Notes under the pieces: generated by a model
The model's input: only the letters and a program-made list of their open reading frames with translations
Database searches by the model: none
Told to the model about the DNA's origin: nothing
Translations under genes and position numbers: made by a program
Part shown: piece by piece, positions 16,331-25,094 of the stretch
Position numbering within the stretch: the stretch's first letter is position 1
How the letters are laid out: every line of letters begins with the position of its first letter
Assembly: GCF_015142735.1 (NCBI RefSeq)
Contig: NZ_JACSPN010000017.1
Location: forward strand, 1-64,000
Direction of reading: 5' to 3'
Length of the DNA: 64,000 bases
Source of the DNA: Oerskovia douganii
Lineage (GTDB): Bacteria > Actinomycetota > Actinomycetes > Actinomycetales > Cellulomonadaceae

Positions 16331-17226
16331 CCGCCACCGAGGACCGCATCCTGGTCCCCGGCTCCGCCGAGCACAACTCCCTCGTGACCGCGTCGAAGGT
16401 CGCCGCGATCATGGGCCACTCGCCCTGGGCGTCGCCCCTGTCCATCTGGCAGCAGATGAAGGGCATCGACCCGGGCGCAGCACAGACCCGCGAGCAGTCC
16501 CGCGGCCACTACCTCGAGCCCGCCGTCATGGCGTGGTGGCAGGACCAGCACCCCGAGTACACGCACGTCGCCGAGCAGACCGTCCTGTCCCGCGGCGAGC
16601 TCCCCTGGGCTGCCGCCACCCCGGACGGCATCGCCACCGGTGACGGCGTGCCCATCGTCGGCGTCGAAGCGAAGACCGCAGCCGACACCCGCGACGCCTG
16701 GGGCAAGCCCGGCACCGACGAGATCCCCCTCTACTACGCCATCCAGGCCATGTGGCAGATGCACCTCGGCGGACACCAGATCACCTACTTCCCCGTGCTC
16801 GGCGAGTACCTCACGTTCTCCGAGTACGTCATCGAGTACGACCCCCTCGTCGGCGCCGAACTCGAGCGGCAGGCGTTCGAGTTCTGGGAGTCGCTCCTGT
16901 ACGACGACGCCCCGCCGCTCGACGACCACCCGGCCACGCTCGAGTCGCTGCGCCGCGTGTACTCCGACATCGACAAGGCGACCGACGTCTACATCGGGAC
17001 CGATCTGGCCCGCCGATACGTCGCCGCGGTCGAGGCGGAGAAGGCCGGCAAGGCGGCGCTGACGGCCGCGAAGTCGGAGATGTCGAAGGCCATGACGAAC
17101 GCCCGCCGCGCTCTGGTCGTGGTCGGTGAGGACGCGCTCCTCGTCGCCACCCGCCAGGCCGCAGCCAACGGCGCCCCTTACGTCAAGGCCGCCCCGAAGC
17201 TCCCCACCATCCCCTCGGAGGACTGA
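16327..17226 (+). CDS. YqaJ/lambda-exonuclease-type recombination nuclease
   Basis: This is a 299-residue protein with PD-(D/E)XK nuclease motifs: Gly60-x3-Glu64, Asp100 (TPDG) and Glu114-x-Lys116 (GVEAK), matching the YqaJ/RecB-type phage exonuclease family. It would resect double-stranded ends 5' to 3'. The next gene, three bases later, encodes the annealing partner, forming a Red-like pair. The C-terminus is Ala/Lys-rich and helical. Confidence 0.85.
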   Translation: MTATEDRILVPGSAEHNSLVTASKVAAIMGHSPWASPLSIWQQMKGIDPGAAQTREQSRGHYLEPAVMAWWQDQHPEYTHVAEQTVLSRGELPWAAATPDGIATGDGVPIVGVEAKTAADTRDAWGKPGTDEIPLYYAIQAMWQMHLGGHQITYFPVLGEYLTFSEYVIEYDPLVGAELERQAFEFWESLLYDDAPPLDDHPATLESLRRVYSDIDKATDVYIGTDLARRYVAAVEAEKAGKAALTAAKSEMSKAMTNARRALVVVGEDALLVATRQAAANGAPYVKAAPKLPTIPSED

Positions 17227-17229
17227 CCC

Positions 17230-18090
17230 GTGACTGACCTGACCGTTCACCAGCCCGGCGCCCCCGCGGCGCTCAACGACAAGATCCGCTACGCCCAGGC
17301 GCTGTCCGGGTCGAACCTGCTCCCGAAGCAGTACAGGGAGCAGCCCGCGAACCTGCTGTTCGCGCTCGAGTACGCCGACGCCCTGGGGGTTGCTCCGATC
17401 AACGCGATCACATCGATCCACGTGATCGAGGGCAAGCCGTCCGCGTCGGCCGACCTGATCGCGTCGCTCGTTCGGCGCGCCGGGCACCGCCTGCGCGTCT
17501 CGGGGGACGACACGTTCGCAGAGGCGACGATCCTGCGCGCGGACGACCCGGACTACCCGTTCACGGTCCGGTGGGACATGGCGAAGGCGCGCCAGGCCGG
17601 GCTGACGGGGAAGGGCGTGTGGAAGGCGTACCCGTCCGCGATGCTCCGCTCGCGGGCCATCACCGAGGTCGCACGCATGGCCGCACCGGACGCGCTGTTC
17701 GGGGTGATCTACACGCCCGAGGAGCTCGGCGCGGAGGTGGACGCGGCCGGGGACGTCGTCCAGTCGGTGTCCACGCCTGGACGTCAGGTTTCCGCACCGG
17801 TGGCGGACCGGTCGGGGATGGCTCGGCTCCGCGCCGCCGTGCACGTCGAGGAGCCCGTGGCGCCCGTCGCGCCGGCCGCCCCGGTGGACGTCGTGGACGC
17901 CGAGGTCATGGCGAGCCCGGAGCAGCGAAACGCCGTGATCGTGGCCCTCGCGGCGGACGGCGTCCCGGAGGACCCGGCGTCCATCCTCGCGGCCTTGTCC
18001 GAGCGGGTGGGGCGGGAGATCTCCCACACGCGCGACCTGACGGCGGACGAGGCGGAGCAGATCCTCCTCGCCCTCGGCGGTGAGGGGTGA
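17230..18090 (+). CDS. recT: RecT-family single-strand annealing protein
   Basis: This 286-residue product resembles actinophage RecT proteins (LLPKQYREQPANLLFALEYADALGV, AITSIHVIEGKPSASADLI, KARQAGLTGKG-W). It anneals complementary single strands made by the upstream exonuclease. The C-terminal third is Ala/Val/Pro-rich and variable. GTG 17230 follows the exonuclease stop by three bases. Confidence 0.85.
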   Translation: MTDLTVHQPGAPAALNDKIRYAQALSGSNLLPKQYREQPANLLFALEYADALGVAPINAITSIHVIEGKPSASADLIASLVRRAGHRLRVSGDDTFAEATILRADDPDYPFTVRWDMAKARQAGLTGKGVWKAYPSAMLRSRAITEVARMAAPDALFGVIYTPEELGAEVDAAGDVVQSVSTPGRQVSAPVADRSGMARLRAAVHVEEPVAPVAPAAPVDVVDAEVMASPEQRNAVIVALAADGVPEDPASILAALSERVGREISHTRDLTADEAEQILLALGGEG

Positions 18091-18821
18091 CCAGCTCTCT
18101 TCTGCGTCGGGCGGTGGTCATCCTGCGCCGCCGCCCGACGCCCCACCGCAAGGCGCCCATCCGGACGGCGCACTCCGCCGCCCGCATCAACCCGGACACC
18201 CGCGGGGCCCTGACCATCGCGATGCTCGGGACGCTCGGCATCGTTTCCATCAGCTTCACCCTGTCCTTCGCCGGGCTGTCCGCGATCGCGCCCTGGGCTG
18301 CCGTCCCGGACAGCCTCGCCCCGCTCGTCCCGCTGTTCGTCGACGGCGCGATCCTCGTCTACACCTACTCCGCATTCGCAGCACGGGCCCGCGGTGAATC
18401 CACCGTCCGCCCGTGGACATGGGTCGTCCTCTGGACAGTCGTGTCCTCCGCGACCAACGCGGCGCACGCCTGGTCGTTCGGGCCCCAGGGATGGGAAGGC
18501 ATCGTCGGCGCGATCTTCGCTGGCCTGTTCCCCATCGGGTCCCTCCTCGGGACACACGAGATCGCCGACCGCATGATCGCCCGCCCCGGTCTGGACGCCC
18601 TGGACGCCCCTGTCCCGGTCCCCGTCCAGCCCACCGGACACGCCGTCCACACCGAGCTCGTCCCGACGGCGCCCGCGATCGTCGCCGTCCTCGACCGAGA
18701 CACGGAGATCCTCCGCCTGTCCCGCACCGAAGGGCTGTCCGTCCGCACCATCGCCACCCGCCTCGGCGTCGGCAAGACCACCGTCCACAACGTCCTCACC
18801 GCACACGGGGAGCCCGCATGA
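18087..18821 (+). CDS. DUF2637-type membrane protein with C-terminal helix-turn-helix
   Basis: This 244-residue protein has four likely transmembrane helices between residues about 45 and 160 (including MLGTLGIVSISFTLSFAGLSAIA and WEGIVGAIFAGLFPIGSLLG), a DUF2637-like pattern common in actinobacterial mobile elements. The last 35 residues are a helix-turn-helix (LSRTEGLSVRTIATRLGVGKTTVHNVL). GTG 18087 overlaps the RecT stop. The fusion suggests membrane-linked DNA binding; function unknown. Confidence 0.7.
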   Translation: MTSSLLRRAVVILRRRPTPHRKAPIRTAHSAARINPDTRGALTIAMLGTLGIVSISFTLSFAGLSAIAPWAAVPDSLAPLVPLFVDGAILVYTYSAFAARARGESTVRPWTWVVLWTVVSSATNAAHAWSFGPQGWEGIVGAIFAGLFPIGSLLGTHEIADRMIARPGLDALDAPVPVPVQPTGHAVHTELVPTAPAIVAVLDRDTEILRLSRTEGLSVRTIATRLGVGKTTVHNVLTAHGEPA

Positions 18822-19192
18822 CCACCATCACCCCACCACCACGACCAGCCCACCCGTTCTTCACCGCCCTCAACTACAAGCCGGCCGCCTGGGAAGAGCA
18901 GGCACTCTGCCGGCGCTTCCCGAACGAGTCCGACGCATGGACCAGCGGCAAGGGTGGCGGGGACGACGCCATCGAGATCTGCAAGACCCGGTGCCCCGTC
19001 CGTCAGGCCTGCCTCGACGCCGCACTGCGCGAGGAGGACATGGGGAACCTGGCCCGGATCGCCACCATCCGCGGCGGCCTGCGCCCCGAGGAGCGCGGCG
19101 TCCTGATCCGCGCACTGCGCGCGGCCCGCGCCAAGGTCGCCGAGGAGAACGCGGCACGGGCAGCCGCGCAGGCCGAGGAGGTGGCGGCGTGA
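18818..19192 (+). CDS. WhiB-family iron-sulfur regulator
   Basis: This is a 124-residue protein with four Fe-S cysteines Cys31, Cys55, Cys59 and Cys65 (spacing 23, 3, 5) and the following GGLRPEER turn, all WhiB hallmarks. WhiB-like proteins bind sigma factor region 4 and respond to oxygen or NO. Several actinophages carry copies that repress host whiB genes. It overlaps the DUF2637 gene (ATGA) and the redoxin gene (GTGA). Confidence 0.85.
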   Translation: MTTITPPPRPAHPFFTALNYKPAAWEEQALCRRFPNESDAWTSGKGGGDDAIEICKTRCPVRQACLDAALREEDMGNLARIATIRGGLRPEERGVLIRALRAARAKVAEENAARAAAQAEEVAA

Positions 19193-19419
19193 CCGTCACC
19201 GTCTACACCCAGCCGGCCTGCATGCCCTGCCTCGCCACCAAGCGACTCCTCAACCGCCAGGGCATCCCCTTCACCGAGATCGACCTCACCACCGACCCCA
19301 CGGCCCTCGAGCTCGTCCGGTCCCTCAACCACCAGTCCGCCCCCGTCGTCATCGCCGGCGACACCCACTGGTCCGGGTACCGCCCCGACCAGATCCACGC
19401 ACTCACCAAGGAGAACTGA
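19189..19419 (+). CDS. NrdH/glutaredoxin-like redoxin
   Basis: This is a 76-residue thioredoxin-fold protein with redox motif CMPC (Cys11-Cys14) after VTVYTQPA, and a conserved SAPVVI cis-proline loop, as in NrdH redoxins. It could supply electrons to ribonucleotide reductase or act on the neighbouring WhiB protein. GTG 19189 overlaps the WhiB stop. Confidence 0.85.
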   Translation: MTVTVYTQPACMPCLATKRLLNRQGIPFTEIDLTTDPTALELVRSLNHQSAPVVIAGDTHWSGYRPDQIHALTKEN

Positions 19420-19421
19420 CC

Positions 19422-19895
19422 ATGGCCGGAGACACCCAGCTCACGATCGTCGGCAACCTCACCGGAGACCCGGAACTCCGCTTCACCCCAGCCGGGGCCG
19501 CCGTCGCGAACTTCACGATCGCGTCCACGCCCCGCACGTTCGACCGCCAGAGCAACGAGTGGAAGGACGGCGACACCCTGTTCATGCGCTGCTCGATCTG
19601 GCGCGAGGCCGCGGAGAACGTCGCCGAGTCCCTCACGAAGGGCATGCGCGTCATCGCCCAGGGCAACCTCGTCCAGCGGTCCTACGAGAGCCGCGAGGGT
19701 GAGAAGCGCACCGTCGTCGAGCTCCAGGTCGAGGAGGTCGGCCCGTTGCTCAAGTACGCCACGGCGAAGGTCGCCCGTGCCGTGAAGGGCGGCAACGGGC
19801 CCGCCAGGCCCGCGAGCCCGCAGGCGTCCGGCGGCGACCCGTGGGCCACCGCCCCGGCCAGCACGGGCACCTTCACCGACGAGCCGCCCTTCTAG
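19422..19895 (+). CDS. ssb: Single-stranded DNA-binding protein
   Basis: This is a 157-residue OB-fold SSB ([64 protein letters not shown]). The linker is Gly/Pro/Ala-rich and the acidic tail ends DEPPF, the protein-interaction tip. It belongs to the replication and recombination block. Confidence 0.95.
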   Translation: MAGDTQLTIVGNLTGDPELRFTPAGAAVANFTIASTPRTFDRQSNEWKDGDTLFMRCSIWREAAENVAESLTKGMRVIAQGNLVQRSYESREGEKRTVVELQVEEVGPLLKYATAKVARAVKGGNGPARPASPQASGGDPWATAPASTGTFTDEPPF

Positions 19896-19897
19896 CC

Positions 19898-20302
19898 ATG
19901 TCCCCACAGTCGCGCGTGGTGTCGGTCGTCCTGCCGGCCGACACCACGCTCAACTCCAACCGCAGAGCAGACTCCGCGCCCTACCGACGCGCCCCACGCA
20001 CCGACGCCATCCGTAGCGCCTTCCGCCACGCCGCCCACGGCATGCACCCCCTCACCACCCCCGTCCACGTCGAACTCCAGCTCGAGTTCGGCCGCAACGC
20101 CCGCCGCGACGCCCCCAACTGGTGGCCCACCGCCAAGGCCGCGATTGACGGCCTCGTCGACGCCGCACTCATCACCGACGACTCCGACAAGCACGTCACC
20201 CGCACCGTCTTCCCCGCCCACACCACAGACCCCGCACTCCGCGCCACCAAGACCACCGGCGCCCGAGTCCGCCTCACCATCACGATCACGGAGGACCACT
20301 GA
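19898..20302 (+). CDS. RusA-type Holliday junction resolvase
   Basis: This is a 134-residue protein with RusA family acidic residues: Asp71-x2-Asn74 (RDAPNWWP), Lys80 (TAKAAIDGL), Asp84 and the DD pair at 94-95. RusA dimers cut four-way junctions during phage recombination. ATG 19898 was chosen just after the ssb stop; the initiator gene starts in its TGATG stop. Confidence 0.8.
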   Translation: MSPQSRVVSVVLPADTTLNSNRRADSAPYRRAPRTDAIRSAFRHAAHGMHPLTTPVHVELQLEFGRNARRDAPNWWPTAKAAIDGLVDAALITDDSDKHVTRTVFPAHTTDPALRATKTTGARVRLTITITEDH

Positions 20303-21120
20303 TGCGCATCCGCAGCACCAAGCCGGAGTTCTGGCGGTCACGCACCGTCTCATCCGTGCCCTGGGATGCCCGCCTCGTACTCAAGGGCCTCGAGTCCTAC
20401 GTCGACGACAACGGCGTCGGCAAGGACGACCTCGCCCTCATCGTCGGCGACGTCTTCCCTCGCGACATGGTCGCGAACCCTCGCGACACTCTCGCGAGGG
20501 TTTCCGAAGCCATCTCCGACCTCCACCAGGCGGGTCTGGTGTGGCGGTACGAGGTCGACGGGCGCGCACTCATCTACATCTCGAGCTGGGAAGAGATCCA
20601 GCGCATCGACAAGCCCGGCAAGGGGCGTTTGCCCAGGCCAGACGGCACTTTCGACTTCCGCGAGTCCGTGATTCGCGAGAGTGTCGCGAGCCCTCGCGAG
20701 ACCCTCGCGCCTGGAACAGGGGAACAGGGGAACAGAGGAACAGGGGAAAAGAACTCTTCGTCACCGGCTACGCCGTCGACGCCGACCCCGCCGCCAGCAT
20801 CGACCAGCACCGAGTTCGACACCTTCTGGGAGCAGTACCCCCGCAAGGTCGGCAAGCAGGCCGCAGCCAAGGCCTACACCAAGGCCCGCCGCTCCGTCCC
20901 CGCCGCGAAGCTCCTCATCGCAGCCCGCAAGTTCGCCGCCGACCCGAACCGCGAGCAGACGTTCACCCCGCACCCCGCGACCTGGCTCAACGAGGGCCGC
21001 TGGGACGACGAGCCCCTGCCCGCCCGTGAAGCCTCCCGCCCCGAGCCACCACGCCCAGGCGGCGACTTCTGGGGCAAGACCGTCACCGACCCCTACGGCC
21101 TCGAAGGAACGAACCCGTGA
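20302..21120 (+). CDS. Phage replication initiator / helicase loader candidate
   Basis: This is a 272-residue protein. The N-terminal 100 residues form a winged-helix-like domain seen in phage replisome organisers (MRIRSTKPEFWRS ... LVLKGLESYVDDNG). A low-complexity linker (about 138-168) follows, then a C-terminal domain with FDTFWEQYPRKVGKQAAAKAY, common in phage replication proteins. Two inner peptides repeat (NPRDTLARV, SPRETLAP), encoded by TCGCGA-rich DNA. It lies directly upstream of the DnaB-like helicase gene (GTGA overlap). The coding DNA holds candidate iterons, as in lambda O. Confidence 0.75.
   Translation: MRIRSTKPEFWRSRTVSSVPWDARLVLKGLESYVDDNGVGKDDLALIVGDVFPRDMVANPRDTLARVSEAISDLHQAGLVWRYEVDGRALIYISSWEEIQRIDKPGKGRLPRPDGTFDFRESVIRESVASPRETLAPGTGEQGNRGTGEKNSSSPATPSTPTPPPASTSTEFDTFWEQYPRKVGKQAAAKAYTKARRSVPAAKLLIAARKFAADPNREQTFTPHPATWLNEGRWDDEPLPAREASRPEPPRPGGDFWGKTVTDPYGLEGTNP
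20459..20752. other. Candidate replication origin inside the initiator gene
   Basis: Repeated TCGCGA palindromes cluster at 20459-20500 and 20673-20708, including a perfect CCCTCGCGA/TCGCGAGGG inverted repeat (20478-20486, 20492-20500). Next to the second cluster are five 8-bp direct repeats of the type GGAACAGG (20713-20752), followed by an A/T-richer stretch. The 8-bp period ignores the reading frame, so the repeats are not explained by protein sequence. Lambdoid phages place iterons inside the initiator gene. Confidence 0.5.
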
Positions 21121-22409
21121 GCACCATCACCGAGTGGGACCAGACCACCAGCACCGAAGCCGAGCACGGCCTCGTCGGCATCGCCCTCCACGACGCGAAC
21201 ATCGTCGACGAGGTCAGCATCGAACCGGCCGACTTCCACGACCCCCGCTGCGAGGCCGTCTGGGCAACGATCGCCCAGCTCCGCGGCCAGGGCGGGCACG
21301 TCGACCCCGTGACCGTCCACGCGAACCTCCGCACCGGCATCCGCGGCATCGACCTCCTGTGGCTCGGCGACCTCGTCATCAACGCCCCCGTCGCCGCACT
21401 CGCCGAGCACTACGCCCGCCTCGTCGTCGAAGCCGCCACCCTGCGGCGCCTCGCCGCCACCGCCACCCGCATCCAGCAGATGGTCCGCGACAAGGTCCCC
21501 GGCCCCGACGCCATCGAGATGGCCCGCGCAGAGATCGACGCCTGCGTCCGAGCCGTCGCCACCACCGGGTTCGTCGCCGACCACTTCGGCGACATGCTCG
21601 ACGCCCTCGAGGAAGAACCCGACCTCATCCCCACCCCGTGGGCCGACCTCAACCACATCATCGGCGGATGGCGCCCCGGCGCCCTCTACGTCATCGGCGC
21701 CCGACCAGCCGCCGGCAAGACCATGATGTCGACCCAGGCAGCCGTCGAGATCGCCCGCGCCGCAGCCGTCGGCATCGCCCGCACCGGCGGCGCCGTCGCC
21801 CTCAACAACCTCGAGATGTCCCGCCAGGAAGTCATGTTCCGCATCACCGCGCAGATGGCAGGCGTCCACCTCGGACGCATCCTCGACCGCAAGCTCACCG
21901 ACGACGACTGGGCGCGCATCACGAAGTGCGCCCCCGCCATCTCCGCGCTCCCGCTCTCGATCGACGACAACCCGCGGGCCCGCCCCGTCGACGTCAAGGC
22001 CCACGCCCGCACCGTCGCCCGCACCGGCACCCTCGGCGCGATCATCGTCGACTACGTCCAGCTCATGTCCGCCGCCCCCGGCGACAAGCGGCCCCGGCAG
22101 GAAGTCGTCGCCGAGTTCTCCCGCGACCTCAAGATCCTCGCCAAGGAGCTCCACGTCCCCGTCCTGGCCCTCGCCCAGCTCAACCGTGAGTCTGCGCGCG
22201 GCGCCGCCCCGGTCGTAGCTGACCTTCGCGAGAGCGGCAGCCTGGAGCAGGACGCCGACGTCGTGCTGCTGCTCCACATCGACCCCGAGGACGAGACCGA
22301 GCTCAACGTCGGCGTCGGGAAGAACCGCCACGGACCGACCGGCACCCTCAAGCTCGTCCGCCGCGGACATCTCGCCCGCCTCGACGACCTGGCGTGGCGG
22401 GCGCACTGA
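21117..22409 (+). CDS. DnaB-type replicative helicase
   Basis: This 430-residue protein has an N-terminal DnaB-like primase-interaction domain (EAEHGLVGIALHDANIV, WATIAQLRGQG), then a RecA-like core with Walker A GARPAAGKT (about 194-202), Walker B IIVDYVQLM and the late QLNRESARG and ESGSLEQDADVV motifs. It should form the hexameric helicase at the phage fork. GTG 21117 overlaps the initiator stop. Confidence 0.92.
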   Translation: MSTITEWDQTTSTEAEHGLVGIALHDANIVDEVSIEPADFHDPRCEAVWATIAQLRGQGGHVDPVTVHANLRTGIRGIDLLWLGDLVINAPVAALAEHYARLVVEAATLRRLAATATRIQQMVRDKVPGPDAIEMARAEIDACVRAVATTGFVADHFGDMLDALEEEPDLIPTPWADLNHIIGGWRPGALYVIGARPAAGKTMMSTQAAVEIARAAAVGIARTGGAVALNNLEMSRQEVMFRITAQMAGVHLGRILDRKLTDDDWARITKCAPAISALPLSIDDNPRARPVDVKAHARTVARTGTLGAIIVDYVQLMSAAPGDKRPRQEVVAEFSRDLKILAKELHVPVLALAQLNRESARGAAPVVADLRESGSLEQDADVVLLLHIDPEDETELNVGVGKNRHGPTGTLKLVRRGHLARLDDLAWRAH

Positions 22410-22590
22410 CCCTCACGGGACGTTTCCCGGGGGCAAGGGCGGACGAACAGGCCCCGTGGGCACTCCGGGACCACCCGACCTGAGATCTCCCGTCAGAACA
22501 ACGTGGAACTTCACGGCTCCACCTCTTGCCTAGTTCCACTTTTACCGGCTAGAGTTCCAATGTCATCCACCACAGACACGGGAGTTCACC
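22410..22590 (+). promoter_or_regulatory. Early control region with promoter and three TGGAACT sites
   Basis: This gap ends the replication operon and starts a new one. A rightward promoter is likely: TTGCCT (22526-22531), 18-bp spacer, TAGAGT (22550-22555). TGGAACT sites lie at 22504-22510, in the spacer at 22532-22538 (reverse) and across the -10/start region at 22553-22559 (reverse), so a bound protein would block polymerase. Confidence 0.6.
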
Positions 22591-22749
22591 ATGAACAACA
22601 CCCTCACCCCGAAGTCCCCGACGCCGGCAGGGCCGGACACGATCGCGGAGATCGTCGACGGCGACCAGCACGCGATCGACGGCGACCGCCCGCTCCGCAA
22701 GCTCTTCCAGATCACCCCCGCCGGCCGCCTCGTCTGGGCCGACCGGTGA
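22591..22749 (+). CDS. Small phage protein, 52 residues
   Basis: It starts at ATG 22591 after a GGGAG site. The sequence (IAEIVDGDQHAIDGDRPLRKLFQITPAGRLVWADR) recognises no family. It is the first gene after the 22.5-kb promoter and is coupled to the next by GTGA. Confidence 0.6.
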   Translation: MNNTLTPKSPTPAGPDTIAEIVDGDQHAIDGDRPLRKLFQITPAGRLVWADR

Positions 22750-22934
22750 AGGGCCGTCACGCCGCGCCGTCCGACGTCGCGCTCGAGATCCGCGCCTACG
22801 ACCACGCCCTCACCGGCGACCTCGGCCCCCTCCGCGGGAAGCGGCACAAGCTCGGCGCCGAAACCACCATCCGCTGCCACTACAACGCCTGGACCAAGTC
22901 CACCGAACGCACCCACGCAGGAGCCCCAGCATGA
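22746..22934 (+). CDS. Small phage protein, 62 residues
   Basis: GTG 22746 overlaps the preceding stop, and its stop overlaps the methyltransferase start (ATGA). Basic C-terminal half with a CHYNAW segment. Function unknown. Confidence 0.6.
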   Translation: MKGRHAAPSDVALEIRAYDHALTGDLGPLRGKRHKLGAETTIRCHYNAWTKSTERTHAGAPA

Positions 22935-24484
22935 GCGCGAACCTCACCGCGACCGACCTGTTCTGCGGGGCTGGCGGCTCGTCCACGGGCATGGTCCAGA
23001 TCCCGGGCGTGGAGGTGAAGCTCGCGGCGAACCACTGGGACATCGCGATCGAGACGCACAACGCGAACCACCCAGACACGGACCACCTGCAGGCCGACAT
23101 CTCGAACACCGACCCCAGGTTCATCCCGACGACGGACCTGCTCTGGGCGTCACCGGAGTGCACGAACCACTCGCGGGCGAAGGGCCGCAAGCTCGCGGGC
23201 CAGCAGCCCGACCTGTTCGGCGACGTCCTGCCCGAGGCCGCAGCCGAGCGCAGCAGGGCGACGATGTGGGACGTCGTGCGGTTCGCCGAGGCCCACCACT
23301 ACAAGGCGGTCCTCGTCGAGAACGTCGTCGAGGTCGTCGACTGGTCCTCCCCCTGGGGTGTGCGCGGCGGGCTGTTCCAGTCCTGGCTCGGCGCGATGCA
23401 CGCCCTCGGGTACCGGCACCGCATCATCTCGATGAACTCGATGCACGCCCAGGCCTACGGGCTCCCGGCCCCGCAGTCGCGCGACCGCGTCTACATCGCG
23501 TTCTGGCGCACCGGGGACCGCGCCCCGGACTTCGAGCACATGCTGCGCCCCAAGGCGTACTGCGCGCGCTGCGACCAGATCGTCGACGCCATGCAGTGGT
23601 GGAAGAAGGGCGACGGTCAGACCCGCCCCGGCCGCTACCGCTCGCAGTACCTGTACCGGTGCCCGAACGTCGCGTGCCGCAACCAGGTCGTCGAGCCCGC
23701 GTGGCTCCCGGCGTCCTCGATCATCGACTGGTCGAACCCCGGCACGAGGATCGGGGACCGCGCCAAGCCGCTCGCCGAGAAGACGATGCGACGCATCCAG
23801 GTCGGCATCGAACGGTACTGGTCCCCGATCCACGTCGAGCACGGCGGCAACCAGTACGACGCCGCCGACCCCAAGCACGCCGGGTTCGGCGACCCAAGCT
23901 CGTACTACCGGGCCTGGCCCGCATCCGAGCCGCTGCGCACGATGCACACCCGCGAGTCCAAGGCGATCGCGTACACGCCCGTCATGGTCCCAGTCGAAGG
24001 CCGCGACGGGAAGCAGCCCATGACCATGGGCGACGCGCTGCGCACCCAGACGACCCGCAACGAGTCCGGCCTCGCGTTCCCACCATTCCTCGCCGAGCTC
24101 CGCGGAGGCGGCTCCACCGCGCGACCAGCCGCCGACCCGCTCGCAACCGTCACCGCATCCGGGAACCACCACGCCCTCATCCACCGGCACAACGAGGGCG
24201 GCGCCGAGATGACGACACCCGCCGGGGAACCTGTCCGCACCATCACCACCGCAGGCCACCAGTCGCTCCTCACCGGACAGACCGTCGACATCGCCGACGT
24301 CCGCTTCCGGATGCTCGAGCCCTCAGAGATCAAGCAAGCCATGGCCTTCCCCAAGGACTACCTCATGGCCGGCAACCGCCGCGAGCAGGTCAAGCTCTCC
24401 GGCAACGCCGTCACCCCGCCCGCCGCCCGCGACCTCGTCGCGACCGTCGTCGCCGCCCTCACCGGAGAGGCGGTGGCCGCGTGA
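22931..24484 (+). CDS. C5-cytosine DNA methyltransferase
   Basis: This is a 517-residue enzyme. Motif I is DLFCGAGGSSTG (residues 9-20). The catalytic cysteine is Cys77 in SPECTNHS, a variant of the usual PCQ motif. Motif VI is ENV in VLVENVVEV. A Cys pair insert (CARCDQIV ... CPNVACRNQ) between motifs VIII and the recognition region may bind zinc. No restriction partner lies nearby, so it is an orphan phage methylase, probably masking phage DNA from host restriction; its target is unknown. Confidence 0.9.
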   Translation: MSANLTATDLFCGAGGSSTGMVQIPGVEVKLAANHWDIAIETHNANHPDTDHLQADISNTDPRFIPTTDLLWASPECTNHSRAKGRKLAGQQPDLFGDVLPEAAAERSRATMWDVVRFAEAHHYKAVLVENVVEVVDWSSPWGVRGGLFQSWLGAMHALGYRHRIISMNSMHAQAYGLPAPQSRDRVYIAFWRTGDRAPDFEHMLRPKAYCARCDQIVDAMQWWKKGDGQTRPGRYRSQYLYRCPNVACRNQVVEPAWLPASSIIDWSNPGTRIGDRAKPLAEKTMRRIQVGIERYWSPIHVEHGGNQYDAADPKHAGFGDPSSYYRAWPASEPLRTMHTRESKAIAYTPVMVPVEGRDGKQPMTMGDALRTQTTRNESGLAFPPFLAELRGGGSTARPAADPLATVTASGNHHALIHRHNEGGAEMTTPAGEPVRTITTAGHQSLLTGQTVDIADVRFRMLEPSEIKQAMAFPKDYLMAGNRREQVKLSGNAVTPPAARDLVATVVAALTGEAVAA

Positions 24485-24618
24485 TGGACCCCATGCCCTA
24501 CTCCCCCGACTGCGCCGCGGGCAAGCACCGCGCGTGCTCCGGCGACGCCTGGAACTACACCACCGACCAGCCCGCCGACTGCGCGTGCGGCTGCCACCAC
24601 AAGGAGAAGACCACATGA
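24484..24618 (+). CDS. Small Cys-rich phage protein, 44 residues
   Basis: ATG 24484 overlaps the methylase stop. Five cysteines and two terminal histidines (CAAGKHRACSG ... CACGCHH) suggest a small zinc-binding protein. Coupled to the next gene by ATGA. Confidence 0.6.
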   Translation: MDPMPYSPDCAAGKHRACSGDAWNYTTDQPADCACGCHHKEKTT

Positions 24619-25094
24619 GCCCAGCACCCATCGCCCAGTCCGTGTCGACCGAGTGGGTCGAGGCCCTGCCCGTCGGCACCCCGCTCCGCTGCACCGCCGC
24701 GCACGACCGCACCGTCCTCGCGATCAAGACCGGCAACGCCCAGACCCACGGCCGCGACATCTGGCAGACCACCGACGGCGCCACCGTCACCTCCTTCACC
24801 ATCGCCAGCAACCACCCCGTGCTGCACGTGCCGGCGACCGAGCCCACGGTGTTCGCCATCCAGGACGACCTCCGGACCTGGCTCGACGAGACCGACATGG
24901 AACCGCCATTCAGCCACCTCCTGCGCGACGCCGACGACCGCCCCTGGATCCTCACCTGGAGCGAAGACGACCCGTTCGTCATCTCCTACCCCGAGGAGAG
25001 CGGAGACGGCGCGATGCCCGAGCCCGCCACCTACCACGGGCCGATCACGCTCCCCACCTACCCCGTCCGCCGCGTGATCGAGGAGACCCTGTGA
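24615..25094 (+). CDS. Hypothetical phage protein, 159 residues
   Basis: It starts at ATG 24615. The N-terminus (VEALPVGTPLRCTAAHDRTVLAIKTG) resembles the start of the protein encoded at 26725 (LNALPIGSVIRLGSG), so the two may share a small beta-rich domain. Acidic overall. Function unknown. Confidence 0.65.
   Translation: MSPAPIAQSVSTEWVEALPVGTPLRCTAAHDRTVLAIKTGNAQTHGRDIWQTTDGATVTSFTIASNHPVLHVPATEPTVFAIQDDLRTWLDETDMEPPFSHLLRDADDRPWILTWSEDDPFVISYPEESGDGAMPEPATYHGPITLPTYPVRRVIEETL

Noticed and set aside
16183-18027. 614-codon antisense frame opposite the exonuclease and RecT genes
   Set aside because: It spans two well supported genes and encodes a low-complexity Arg/Gly/Val-rich product.
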